From JBEOJY01 sp040275305 (GTDB lineage: Bacteria > Pseudomonadota > Alphaproteobacteria > UBA9219), in assembly GCA_040275305.1 (NCBI GenBank), contig JBEOJY010000010.1:62001-126000 (forward strand): a stretch of 64,000 nucleotides of DNA, read 5' to 3'. Shown in pieces: positions 55,070 through 62,920 of the stretch (its first letter is position 1; every line of letters starts with the position of its first letter). Below the pieces are notes generated by a model. It did no database searches, had not been told where the DNA came from, and saw nothing but the letters and a program-made list of their open reading frames with translations. Both the position numbers and the translations under genes were made by a program.

Positions 55070-56251
55070 TCAAAACCGCGCCTTCGCGGTCGCTGGATCG
55101 ACCGGCTCGTTGTTGCGCCGCCACTCGAAATAAAGCTCCGGCTTGCCGCCATCCTTGTCCGCCGCCGCAAACGTAGGCATCACGCCCAAAGGCTCGCCCG
55201 CCGAAACCTCCTGCCCCATCTCGGCATCAATGCGCCCAAACCCGGCCAAAAAGCTGTGATAACCGCCGTCATGCTGAAGGATCATGATCTGGCCATAGCC
55301 CTTGAACGGCCCAGCGAACGCGACGCGCCCCGCTGCGGGCGCAACCACAGGAGCGCCGGGAAGCCCCGCGAACATCACGCCGGTGCTGACCACGCCGTCT
55401 TCGTCGCGCTCGCCATAGCGTTGCAGCGCCTTGCCCGCGATCGGCGCCCGCAACGCCGCCGACAGCGCCTGCGCATGCGTCTTTGGCGACAGACGGCGAG
55501 TCTCCAACTTCTCCATCAACTGCCTTAAATCCTTAGCCTCGCTCGACAAAGACGCAAGCTGCCGCGCGATGGCTTCTTTCTGCTCCTCGGAGTGCTGCAA
55601 CAAACCCTGCCGCGCCTTGATAAGCTGATCGAAATTCCGGCGCTGCTCGTCCAGATTTCTCTGCGCCGACACAATCAGCCTCTTCTGTTCCGTAATTTCG
55701 TCCGCGACCGAGTTAAGCGCAAGCAAATCGCGCGCGACGATCTCGACGCGCTCTTTAAGCTTCGGCAAAATCGCGCGGAGCAACACCGCGCGATGCACAT
55801 AGGCGGTTGTCAAGCCCGAACGCAGCAGATAGCTCTCCGGCGGCTGCCGTCCCAGCTCGATCAGGGCGCTCGTCATGGCTTTAAGGCTGCGCTGCTCTTC
55901 AGCCAAAGCGGCGCTGCGCGACGCGCTGTCCTTGGTCAGTTCCGCCAGTTTGTCCTCAAGTCGCGTCGCCTCGTCCTGCTTGCGCTCCATCGCCTCGGTG
56001 GCGGAAACCAGCTTTTGCCGCAAATCGCGCAAGCTCTCGCTCGCATCCCTCGTCTGCGCGTCGATTTCGAATTGTTCCTTTTTGCGCGCGTCAAGCTGCG
56101 TCTCAATATGATGAAGCCGCTCCTTGGCGACGCCGCTACTGGCGGTGTCGACCGCCTGCGCGCCGCCAAGCGTCAAAGTGAACGCGCCCACCGCAGCGAT
56201 CATTCCCCATCGCCAACTGCAGCCTGCCATGAAACCATGCTTTGCGCTCAT
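55070..56251 (-). CDS. envC: Murein hydrolase activator EnvC-like (M23 peptidase fold)
   Basis: This 393-residue exported protein has a signal peptide (about 15-33, MIAAVGAFTLTLGGAQA), a long coiled coil (about 40-250), and an M23/LytM domain (about 275-390) containing VAPAAGRVAFAGPFKGYG and LQHDGGYHSFLAG. The His-x-His of active LytM enzymes seems absent or changed, consistent with an EnvC-type activator of amidases. It starts the envC-ctpA-yibQ-rppH group. An ATG at 56230 is an alternative start. Confidence 0.9.
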   Translation of the reverse strand: MSAKHGFMAGCSWRWGMIAAVGAFTLTLGGAQAVDTASSGVAKERLHHIETQLDARKKEQFEIDAQTRDASESLRDLRQKLVSATEAMERKQDEATRLEDKLAELTKDSASRSAALAEEQRSLKAMTSALIELGRQPPESYLLRSGLTTAYVHRAVLLRAILPKLKERVEIVARDLLALNSVADEITEQKRLIVSAQRNLDEQRRNFDQLIKARQGLLQHSEEQKEAIARQLASLSSEAKDLRQLMEKLETRRLSPKTHAQALSAALRAPIAGKALQRYGERDEDGVVSTGVMFAGLPGAPVVAPAAGRVAFAGPFKGYGQIMILQHDGGYHSFLAGFGRIDAEMGQEVSAGEPLGVMPTFAAADKDGGKPELYFEWRRNNEPVDPATAKARF

Positions 56252-56388
56252 AGCGAAGTTATAACGCTATGCGCTTCCGGCACCAACCACGAAGTGGTTA
56301 AAACGAGATCAAAACAAATAATTTATTCCTTGATAGAAACGAAAATTGGATTATTAATTTCCTTTTTGGGGCAATTTAACCGCTACCC

Positions 56389-57201
56389 TCACTTGCGCCC
56401 CATTGGCGCCTGCTGGCTGTCAAAGCGATCCTTGGCCGCCCGCAGACAACCGAACAAAGCGGCAGGATCGGTCCCCTGCAAGGGCAGCCCGCTGCGGGCT
56501 ATCGCCTTATGGAAATCGGGCTGATCAATGCGCAGGAAAGGATTAGCCGCCTTCTCGACCTTAAGAGCCACCGGAACCGCAGGCTTTTTCTCGGCCCGCA
56601 ACGCAACGACTTCGGCAAGCCGCGCCAGAATCGCTTCATTGGTTTTGTCCACCGCCAAAGCAAACCGCGCATTCGCTTCAGTATATTCGTGCCCGAAATA
56701 AACCTGCGTATCGTCCGGCAAACCGCGCATAAGCTTCAACGCCTCCCACATCTGCGCGGCAGTCCCTTCGAAAAGCCTCCCGCAGCCGAGCGAAAACAAA
56801 GCATCGCCGCAAAACAGCGCTTTAATCTGCGGAAAGTAATACGCGACATGGCCAATCGTATGGCCCGACGTGTCAAGCACCTGCCCGCGCAAGGTCGAAA
56901 ACGCCACGACCTCGCCGCCGGAAACGCCGCGCGACAAGCCCTCAAGCAACGTCTTTTCCTTGGCGGGTCCTAAAATAGGGGCGCCAAATTCCTCCGCAAG
57001 CGCCATCGCGCCCGCCGTGTGATCCTTGTGATGATGCGTGAGCAAAATAAGCTCCAGATTCACGTCCCGGCTTTTAAGCGCGCGTCTGACCGGCTCCACG
57101 TCGCCCGGATCGACGACCATCGCCAGCCCCAGATCGCTGTCGCCCACGAGGTAAATATAATTGTCTGCCATCGCAGGCAGAATATCGACGAAGAAGCTCA
57201 T
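56389..57201 (-). CDS. gloB: Hydroxyacylglutathione hydrolase (glyoxalase II)
   Basis: This 270-residue metallo-beta-lactamase-fold enzyme hydrolyses S-lactoylglutathione from methylglyoxal detoxification. It shows ILLTHHHKDHTAGA (THxHxDH), GHTIGHVAYY, LFCGDALFSLGCGRLFEG and VYFGHEYTEANARFAL, with the C-terminal HAGH_C part. Family and metal ligands certain. The start is followed upstream by a 58-bp space to the first TATAC element. Confidence 0.95.
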   Translation of the reverse strand: MSFFVDILPAMADNYIYLVGDSDLGLAMVVDPGDVEPVRRALKSRDVNLELILLTHHHKDHTAGAMALAEEFGAPILGPAKEKTLLEGLSRGVSGGEVVAFSTLRGQVLDTSGHTIGHVAYYFPQIKALFCGDALFSLGCGRLFEGTAAQMWEALKLMRGLPDDTQVYFGHEYTEANARFALAVDKTNEAILARLAEVVALRAEKKPAVPVALKVEKAANPFLRIDQPDFHKAIARSGLPLQGTDPAALFGCLRAAKDRFDSQQAPMGRK

Positions 57202-57258
57202 AGCCGCTATTGTTGGCCATAGGCGTTAAAACGGGATTAAGACCACAGAAGAACCCTC

Positions 57259-57311
57259 TATACTCATGACTCTCGAAATTGTTCCCAACCTTTGAAGCGG
57301 AATTAGGTATA
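57259..57311. mobile_element. TATAC-ended minimal element (copy 6a, 53 bp)
   Basis: Two facing ends almost touch: TATACTCATGACTCTCG then AAATTG at the left, and, read inward from the right, TATACCTAATTCCGCTTC then AAAGGTTGGG. There is no core. It shares its last TATA with the next element, so the two form a head-to-tail pair. Confidence 0.7.
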
Positions 57312-57523
57312 CCCCTCACACTTCAAGAGTTGGCGAGTCATTTCCAAGAGACAGGCGCGACTCCCTCGCCCCCGTGAGGGGGAGAGGGGTGGGGTGAGGG
57401 GGCGAGTTTGTCTCTTGAATCCAAACTCCCCCTCACACCCCCCTCTCCCTCCTGTGGAGGGCGAGGGGCTTTGCGCCACGCTTGCCGAGATGTTATCCCA
57501 ACTCTTCAAGCGCAACAGGTATA
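57308..57523. mobile_element. TATAC-ended short element (copy 6b, 216 bp) with long palindromic core
   Basis: Left end TATACCCCTCACACTTC then AAGAGTTGGC; right end, read inward, TATACCTGTTGCGCTTG then AAGAGTTGGG. The core is the CCCTCGCCCCC.../CTCCCTCCTGTGGAGGG palindrome shared with 32366-32599 and 61530-61668. It lies between gloB and kdsB. The best-preserved copy in the window. Confidence 0.8.
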
Positions 57524-57551
57524 CAAAAAACAAAAGCATAAAGGACATCGC

Positions 57552-58343
57552 ATGCCCTCGCACCGCCCCGCCCCCTCTCGCCCCGTCATCATCATCCCCT
57601 CGCGCATGGCCTCGACGCGGCTGCCGGGCAAGCCTTTGGCCGACATCAACGGCCTGCCGATGATCGCGCGTGTGCTGAAACAAGCCGAAGCAAGCAAGGT
57701 GGGGCCGGTCATAGTCGCCTGCGACGATGCGCAAGTCAAAGCGGCGGTGGAAAAAGCGGGAGGAAAGGCGGTGCTGACGAAGCCGGATCATCCGTCCGGC
57801 TCCGACCGCATTTGGGAAGCGCTGAACGCGCTGGAAGGAAACGAGGCTTACGACGCCGTCGTGAACGTGCAAGGCGACGAGCCGATGCTCGACCCCGCCA
57901 CGATCCGCGCGGCTTGGGAACTCTTGCGCAATCCGGAAACGGACATCGCGACCTTGGTGGACGAATTCCACGACGAGCAAAGAAAAGCGCTGCCCTCGAT
58001 GGTCAAGGTGGCGCTCGACGTGCCGCCGGACGCGGCCAAGGTGGGGGGCAAAGGCCGGGCGCTTTATTTCTCGCGCCAAATCATCCCATCGGGCGACGGG
58101 CCGATCTTTCATCATATAGGGCTGTACGCCTATCGCCGCGACGCGCTGGCGAAGTTCGTCGCCGCGCCACCGTCGCCGTTGGAACGGCGCGAAAAGCTCG
58201 AACAGCTCCGCGCCCTCTCGCTGGGCTTGCGCATCGACGCCGCCATCGTCGCCGAAGCCCACGCCGGGATCGACACCCCGGAGGATCTGGAGAGAGTAAG
58301 AAAAGCGCTGACGCGGCAAATCAAGGGCAAGCAATCGCGATGA
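57552..58343 (+). CDS. kdsB: CMP-Kdo synthetase KdsB
   Basis: This 263-residue enzyme activates Kdo with CTP for LPS. It has IIIPSRMASTRLPGKPLADI, DHPSGSDRIWEAL, NVQGDEPMLDP (metal-binding Asp), and the C-terminal GLYAYRRDALAKF plus DTPEDLERVR. AAGGA lies 9 bases before the ATG at 57552. The open frame continues upstream into the TATAC element but that part is repeat, not protein. pheA normally follows; here a foreign trio lies between. Confidence 0.95.
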   Translation: MPSHRPAPSRPVIIIPSRMASTRLPGKPLADINGLPMIARVLKQAEASKVGPVIVACDDAQVKAAVEKAGGKAVLTKPDHPSGSDRIWEALNALEGNEAYDAVVNVQGDEPMLDPATIRAAWELLRNPETDIATLVDEFHDEQRKALPSMVKVALDVPPDAAKVGGKGRALYFSRQIIPSGDGPIFHHIGLYAYRRDALAKFVAAPPSPLERREKLEQLRALSLGLRIDAAIVAEAHAGIDTPEDLERVRKALTRQIKGKQSR

Positions 58344-58370
58344 CGAAAACAATCAAGCGGAATCTCGTCT

Positions 58371-58802
58371 TCAGGATTTGGATTCGCCATAAGCGGAGGC
58401 AGGCACATCCAACTTCCCAATCGTAAACTTTGACAACAATTCCCATTCCTCTTGGTATTGCCGAAACAAAACCTTGATTTCAGAAGGCTCCGTCGCTCGA
58501 AAAGAGAGTCCGCCAACAACCAATGAATTCACGCGACCATCTTGCCGGAGATCTGTTTCCGTTTGCATCTCGATTTTATCTTCTTGTCCAGGTCCACGAA
58601 CTTGCAATCCGACAGGAACCTTGCCTATGCCGACACACCGGAATGTCATCCACAACGATAAAAGAAGTTGCGTCGGAAATGAAGGAACCAACAATCCATC
58701 GGCATAAACCCCGATAAGAATAAACTTGCCATTGGCCTCAACCCTGACGTCATCGCAAAGAATTTGCTGGATTGGCTGCAAACGCGGTTTTTGTTCCTCC
58801 AT
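58371..58802 (-). CDS. DUF6941-like protein
   Basis: This 143-residue protein has the block ILCDDVRVEANGKFILIGVYADGLLV in parts (CDDVRVEANGKF, LIGVYADG), which I associate with DUF6941, and a beta-rich remainder with a conserved-looking GGLSFRATEPSEIKVLF. The DUF6941 group is of unknown role and is often in accessory regions. It starts 3 bp after the XRE gene and is third in the minus-strand trio. It is convergent with kdsB. Confidence 0.6.
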   Translation of the reverse strand: MEEQKPRLQPIQQILCDDVRVEANGKFILIGVYADGLLVPSFPTQLLLSLWMTFRCVGIGKVPVGLQVRGPGQEDKIEMQTETDLRQDGRVNSLVVGGLSFRATEPSEIKVLFRQYQEEWELLSKFTIGKLDVPASAYGESKS

Positions 58803-58805
58803 CGC

Positions 58806-59288
58806 CTACCCCCTTATGCGGAGCTGGTTGCCCAAAATGGCCGAGGAAACAAGATGATGAGGGGAATGACCCGACGCGGATAAAAAGACCGGACTATCCC
58901 CGGTGGCCCGAACCTCAGAGGCGGTTCCCGCCATCCACTCCGGCTCTCTAAAATTCCTCGGCGCGCGGTCCAAAAGAGAAGAAAACTCAAACGTCAGTTC
59001 CGCGCACCCTATCGCCGCGACAAGATGACTCACCGTATCCAAAGTCCAATTTCCGGGAGCCCCTAAAAGGCGCGAAACGATATCCGGAGTTTTGTTCATC
59101 CGCTTCGCCACTTGCGCTTTAGTAAGCCCCTCTGTCTCCTTGCGTTTCTGGAATTCGCTCATAATCTTGTGGTAGAGATTGTTGCGTTGACGTTCTGCCA
59201 GATACGCCAAAGTCGAGGCGGATAATTGGTTGGTCTTCGCCATGTCCATAAGTTCAGACAACATCGGCGTTTTCTGAAATGTAGTCAT
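58806..59288 (-). CDS. XRE-family helix-turn-helix protein (HigA-like)
   Basis: This 160-residue protein has a helical N-terminal part (about 1-45), a helix-turn-helix (about 46-90) with LTKAQVAKRMNKTPDIVSRL, and a 65-residue C-terminal extension. It overlaps the end of the upstream toxin-like gene by 35 bp and is followed by the DUF6941 gene after 3 bp. A toxin-first, XRE-second order is that of HigBA-type modules, so an antitoxin role is plausible. Confidence 0.65.
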   Translation of the reverse strand: MTTFQKTPMLSELMDMAKTNQLSASTLAYLAERQRNNLYHKIMSEFQKRKETEGLTKAQVAKRMNKTPDIVSRLLGAPGNWTLDTVSHLVAAIGCAELTFEFSSLLDRAPRNFREPEWMAGTASEVRATGDSPVFLSASGHSPHHLVSSAILGNQLRIRG

Positions 59289-59769
59289 GGGGAAATCTCC
59301 CTGTAAATGGCGAATAGGTTGGAAAAAGCTTCCGCCATTCTGATCGACATTTTTGAATCTGATGCTTCCAATTCACAGAATTTTTATCGCCCAGTAGCGC
59401 CCTTTGTTCATACGTCAACAGCACAAGAGTATCGGTCTTAGCGAATGAACCAAACAACCTGATGCCCGGACGAGGATCTCGGCAACGAACCTCCCAAACC
59501 TCATCTTCAGGCTTCTCAAGTCGAGACATATAACAACAAGTTTTTTGCCCAACGCTTATAAACTGCCCCATGACAAACATGTCCAAATCAGCTCGGACAC
59601 GAGACCACCGACTGGCGTCCCTTTCCGTGGCCCCTCCTCCCTGAACCAATCCATGCAACTCACAAGACAACAAGATCGTTCTTTCACAAAGATCGCTCGG
59701 AAACACGGGACTGTACAAAAAAAGCCGCCCCTCCGTCCTTCTGTTCCGAACCTCATCGCATATTGACAT
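59254..59769 (-). CDS. Putative HigB/RelE-like toxin or unknown protein
   Basis: This 171-residue protein is rich in Arg, Trp and Cys, with EDEVWEVRCRDPRPGIRLFG, WKHQIQKCRSEWRKLFPTY and PFTGRFPHDYISENA, which look like a conserved family core. It is upstream of an XRE gene with a 35-bp overlap, as in HigBA modules; similarity to known toxins is weak, so the call is by context. The start at 59769 is favoured over 59817. The upstream region is A+T-rich. Confidence 0.5.
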   Translation of the reverse strand: MSICDEVRNRRTEGRLFLYSPVFPSDLCERTILLSCELHGLVQGGGATERDASRWSRVRADLDMFVMGQFISVGQKTCCYMSRLEKPEDEVWEVRCRDPRPGIRLFGSFAKTDTLVLLTYEQRALLGDKNSVNWKHQIQKCRSEWRKLFPTYSPFTGRFPHDYISENADVV

Positions 59770-59877
59770 ATAAATCAATATCCTGTTTTTGTCAAGGCAT
59801 TTTACAACCAGCGTCAAGTTAACCCTAAATCAATAAATACAAATAATCAATAACTATCAGTTAGTTGAAAGCAACCC

Positions 59878-60111
59878 TCACCCCTCCCGTCGCGCAAAAT
59901 AATACCCGACCACGAACCCAACGACCGGATTGAACACCGCGCCGAGCGCCTGCGCGAACGCCAGCAACGCCTTAAGCCGCTCCTCCCCTCCCGGAACCGC
60001 CGCGAGCCAGCAGCCCGCCAAGACGAACAGCAAAATCGCGGCGCAATAGGCCTGCACGATGCTGCGCCCCAGCGACAGCCGCGCCTTCTCGCGCCGCGCG
60101 GCCAAAGGCAT
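59878..60111 (-). CDS. Small membrane protein
   Basis: This 77-residue protein has two hydrophobic segments (about 18-36, VQAYCAAILLFVLAGCWLAA; about 50-70, ALGAVFNPVVGFVVGYYFAR). Start ATG at 60111 is chosen because farther upstream the frame crosses a dispersed palindrome. It could be a holin-like or transport accessory protein; no family recognised. It lies between the trio and divergent pheA. Confidence 0.4.
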   Translation of the reverse strand: MPLAARREKARLSLGRSIVQAYCAAILLFVLAGCWLAAVPGGEERLKALLAFAQALGAVFNPVVGFVVGYYFARREG

Positions 60112-60210
60112 CGACTTACTGGAAAGCGGCAAAGACTTGCCCCCAAAATTTCTAGGCCTTCTCAAGGCCTGTGCGCCACCGGAATTCGCGAGCAGGACAC
60201 GATGCAGTCC

Positions 60211-60238
60211 CGTCATGCCCGCGCAGGCGGGCATCCCA
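60211..60238. repeat. Palindromic repeat, ATGCCCGC/GCGGGCAT type
   Basis: CGTCATGCCCGCGCAGGCGG and GGGCATCCCAT form the same palindrome as at 6393. It lies in the 302-bp space between the small membrane gene and pheA; the rest of that space has no recognised gene. Confidence 0.75.
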
Positions 60239-60413
60239 TTTTTCTGTTTTTCACAAATGCGTGCATAAAAACCAACCCCAACCACGCGCAAAACCTCCGG
60301 AACAACCCGCCTTTTCTCTGCCTCCTGCCTTTCCTTGCCGATTTCACGGCAACTGCGGTAGAAGGTGAAGGACAAGAAGCGTTCATGCTGGCCTCTAAAG
60401 AAACAGAGAAGAA

Positions 60414-61292
60414 ATGCCTAAAACCATCGCTTTCCAAGGCGCCCCCGGAGCCTACTCCGACCTCGCCTGCCGCACCGTGTTTCCGGGCGACGTGACCCTG
60501 CCCTGCCTAAGCTTCGACGAAGCCTTCACGGCCGTGAAATTCGGCAAAGCCGATTACGGCATGATCGCGGTGGAAAACGCCATCGCGGGCCGCGTCGCGG
60601 ATGTGCACCATCTCCTCCCGACCGCGAACCTGTCGATCAATGGCGAACATTTTCAACCGATCTGCCACCACCTGCTAGCCATCCCCGGCGCGCGCCTTGA
60701 GGATATCCGCGAAGTCCACAGCCATGTGCAGGCGCTGGCGCAATGCCGCGACTTCCTGCAAAAACACGGCATCAAACCCGTCGTGCATGCGGATACCGCT
60801 GGCGGCGCGGCGGACGTGGCTAAACGCGGGGATAAATCCGTCGCCGCCATCGCGTCGGAACTCGCGGGACAGCTTTACGGACTGCAAAGCCTCGCCGCCG
60901 ACATCGCGAACCTGCCGAACAACACCACGCGCTTCCTGATCCTCTCGCGCGACGAGAACTGGCCGGAAGTCAGCGCTGCGCCGACCATCACCTCCGCGAT
61001 TTTCCGCGTGCGCAGCGTCCCCGCCGCGCTCTACAAAGCTCTGGGCGGCTTCGCGACCAATGGGATCAACATCACCAAAATCGAAAGCTATCTGGTCAAC
61101 GGCAGCTTCATCGCCGCGCAATTCTACCTCGACGCCGAAGGCCATCCGAAAGAACCGTCGATGATGCGGGCGTTGAACGAACTTTGCTACTTCGCGAACG
61201 AAGTGACGGTCCTTGGCGTCTATCCCGCCAGCCCCTACCGCAAGAAAATGAACGCGGAAGAGTCCACGGATATCCTTAATGGCAGGCCTTAA
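60414..61292 (+). CDS. pheA: Prephenate dehydratase PheA
   Basis: This 292-residue enzyme converts prephenate to phenylpyruvate in phenylalanine synthesis. It has IAFQGAPGAYSDLACR, the periplasmic-binding-like PDT domain ending in NNTTRFLILSR (TRF motif), and an ACT domain (about 190-275) with SVPAALYKALGGFATNGINI for Phe feedback. It is not fused to chorismate mutase. AGAGAAGAA precedes the ATG. It converges with the lipoprotein gene, overlapping its end by 17 bp. Confidence 0.95.
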   Translation: MPKTIAFQGAPGAYSDLACRTVFPGDVTLPCLSFDEAFTAVKFGKADYGMIAVENAIAGRVADVHHLLPTANLSINGEHFQPICHHLLAIPGARLEDIREVHSHVQALAQCRDFLQKHGIKPVVHADTAGGAADVAKRGDKSVAAIASELAGQLYGLQSLAADIANLPNNTTRFLILSRDENWPEVSAAPTITSAIFRVRSVPAALYKALGGFATNGINITKIESYLVNGSFIAAQFYLDAEGHPKEPSMMRALNELCYFANEVTVLGVYPASPYRKKMNAEESTDILNGRP

Positions 61293-61680
61293 CCGCCGCC
61301 TCAAGCTCAAGCTCATAGGCCCGGCGCAATTCGATCTCGGCAAGCGTCGCGCGAACCGCCGTGAACATCGTGGCGTCGCGCTGAATCTGTAGCATCGGCC
61401 ACGCGGGCGCCTCCGGCATCGCGACCTTGCAAGGCTGCGCAACCGGCATCGCCACAGGCATCGCCGTCACGATCGGCTCCCCCGACGCGCACGCCGCAAG
61501 CGCGAACAACGCAACCGAGAGACAAGACTTGCGACAAGCGTGGAGCAAAGCCCCTCGCCCTCCCTGGGAGGGAGAGGGGTTTGGGGTGAGGGTGGAGTCT
61601 GGATTCAAGCGATAGGCTCGCCCCCTCTCCCCCTCGCGTAGGCAAGGGAGTCGCGCCTGCCCTTCTGCACAATTTTTCAT
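61276..61680 (-). CDS. Rz1-like lipoprotein with repeat-derived N-terminus
   Basis: From the ATG at 61680 (ATGA overlap with the Rz gene) the frame encodes 134 residues, but codons about 6-45 lie within the dispersed palindromic repeat. The remainder has CLSVALFALAAC, a lipobox (LAAC), and a short Pro/Ala-rich and helical mature part. A TTG start inside the repeat's edge would give a normal lipoprotein of about 85 residues. By position after Rz it is the likely outer-membrane spanin. Confidence 0.6.
   Translation of the reverse strand: MKNCAEGQARLPCLREGERGRAYRLNPDSTLTPNPSPSQGGRGALLHACRKSCLSVALFALAACASGEPIVTAMPVAMPVAQPCKVAMPEAPAWPMLQIQRDATMFTAVRATLAEIELRRAYELELEAAVKACH
61530..61668. repeat. 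Long palindromic repeat within the lipoprotein frame
   Basis: CCCCTCGCCCTCCCTGGGAG, GGGTGAGGGTGGAGTCTGG and their partial complements are the same core as in elements 32366-32599 and 57308-57523. The TATAC ends are missing here. It is in frame in the lipoprotein gene and does not break it. Confidence 0.75.
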
Positions 61681-62069
61681 GGATTCCCGCCTCCCGCGCC
61701 CTTCGTCCGCGCCTCAGTATATCCGCGCAACAACCCCATCGCCGCGCCGCAATCATCCGCCCCCGACGGAACGCTCGCCGCCAACCGCTCCGCCTCGCGC
61801 CGTAACGCCGAACTCTTGCGCCGCGCCGCGTCGATCATCGCTTCGGCCTTCCGCGCCCGCGCCTCGGACTCCTCCCGCAGAACCGCGAGCGCCGCGTTCT
61901 GCCGATCCAGCGCGGCCTTCAAGCTCTCATGGCCGACCCGCAGCGCCACGACCGACGCCTGCGCCTCGGCCAACCGCGCCCGCAACGAGGCGTTCGCCAC
62001 GCCCAGCGCCGCGAACGCAAGCGCCATCAACGCGAAAAACGCCGCAATAATCTTGCCCTGCAATGTCAT
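61677..62069 (-). CDS. Rz-like spanin (inner membrane subunit)
   Basis: This 130-residue protein has an N-terminal membrane anchor (about 6-26, IIAAFFALMALAFAALGVAN) and a long coiled coil (about 28-100), typical of phage Rz. It overlaps the holin-like gene by 4 bp and the lipoprotein gene by 4 bp. Spanins fuse inner and outer membranes during phage lysis. Family by topology and position. Confidence 0.65.
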   Translation of the reverse strand: MTLQGKIIAAFFALMALAFAALGVANASLRARLAEAQASVVALRVGHESLKAALDRQNAALAVLREESEARARKAEAMIDAARRKSSALRREAERLAASVPSGADDCGAAMGLLRGYTEARTKGAGGGNP

Positions 62070-62299
62070 GGCGATTGCTCCGGTTCCGTGTGCCCTTTAA
62101 GGCCAATCCCCGCGCTGCCGCCGCCAAGCAACGCGCCAAATCCATAGCCGAACTTGTCCATCTCGAACGCCGCACCCTTCGCGACATCGATCAAGGTGCA
62201 GGCAAGGAATACCAATCCACCACAAAACAACAGAACCCTCGCCACGTCATACGTCGCGTTGTCGCGCCCTGTCAGAAGCGCTTTCAGAAAGCGGACCAT
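62066..62299 (-). CDS. Holin-like small membrane protein
   Basis: This 77-residue protein has two hydrophobic segments (about 18-38, VARVLLFCGGLVFLACTLID; about 50-66) and a charged tail. It overlaps the lysozyme gene by 16 bp and the Rz gene by 4 bp. Size and position fit a holin that lets the lysozyme reach the wall. No named family recognised. Confidence 0.6.
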   Translation of the reverse strand: MVRFLKALLTGRDNATYDVARVLLFCGGLVFLACTLIDVAKGAAFEMDKFGYGFGALLGGGSAGIGLKGHTEPEQSP

Positions 62300-62892
62300 G
62301 CGTTCCCCCTGCGCCTGCCCTTGCTCTCAAACGGCGCGGACCACGCCGCCGCGATGCTCTTGGTCGCGGTGTCCGCCTGCGCGCGCGCGTCGGCAAAGTT
62401 TGGCATCGGCGCGTCAGAAGAAGAGGGAGCGGTGTTCCACAACCGCGCCTCCGCCGCGCGGCGTCGCGCCAACCCGCCAAGGATTTCTCCCCCCGCCCGG
62501 CTCCAGCGCGTCAATTGCGCGGGAACTTGCTCATACCACGTGCGATTCAAAAGCTTGAGCAACGTCGAGCGCTCGAAATTAGCGATCCCGACATTGAAGA
62601 CGAAACTCACCAAAGCGGAAAACTGGTTGTCGTTGAGCGGAACCTTGACGAGCCTCTGCGCCGCGCGTTCGAACAGGCGCAAATCCTCGTCGAGCAAATC
62701 CTGAGCCTCCTCGCGCGTCAGGACCATCCCGGCCCGCACCGTGCGCGTATGCCCATAGCCGATCGTCCAGACTTTCGCAGGACACAGATACGGCGTCAGA
62801 TGCAGCCCCTCGAACTCCTTGATAATCGCAAGCCCCTCGGCGTTGATGCGACGCGCGACAAGCGTCGCGGCGGAAACGATTCCGTCGTCCAT
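62284..62892 (-). CDS. Phage-type lysozyme (GH24 endolysin)
   Basis: This 202-residue muramidase has the GH24 active-site region FEGLHLTPYLCPAKVWTIGY: Glu28 and Thr43 of the triad are present, while the Asp is replaced by Cys37, as in P1 Lyz. The helical core includes NDNQFSALVSFVFNVG. No signal peptide is seen, so a holin is needed. AGGGG lies 8 bases before the ATG at 62892. Its downstream partners are holin-like and Rz-like. Confidence 0.85.
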   Translation of the reverse strand: MDDGIVSAATLVARRINAEGLAIIKEFEGLHLTPYLCPAKVWTIGYGHTRTVRAGMVLTREEAQDLLDEDLRLFERAAQRLVKVPLNDNQFSALVSFVFNVGIANFERSTLLKLLNRTWYEQVPAQLTRWSRAGGEILGGLARRRAAEARLWNTAPSSSDAPMPNFADARAQADTATKSIAAAWSAPFESKGRRRGNAWSAF

Positions 62893-62920
62893 GAAATATC
62901 CCCTGATCATTGATGGCTGA

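Noticed and set aside
57303..58352. A 349-residue open frame on the minus strand
   Set aside because: It is antisense to kdsB and includes the repeat; no domain.
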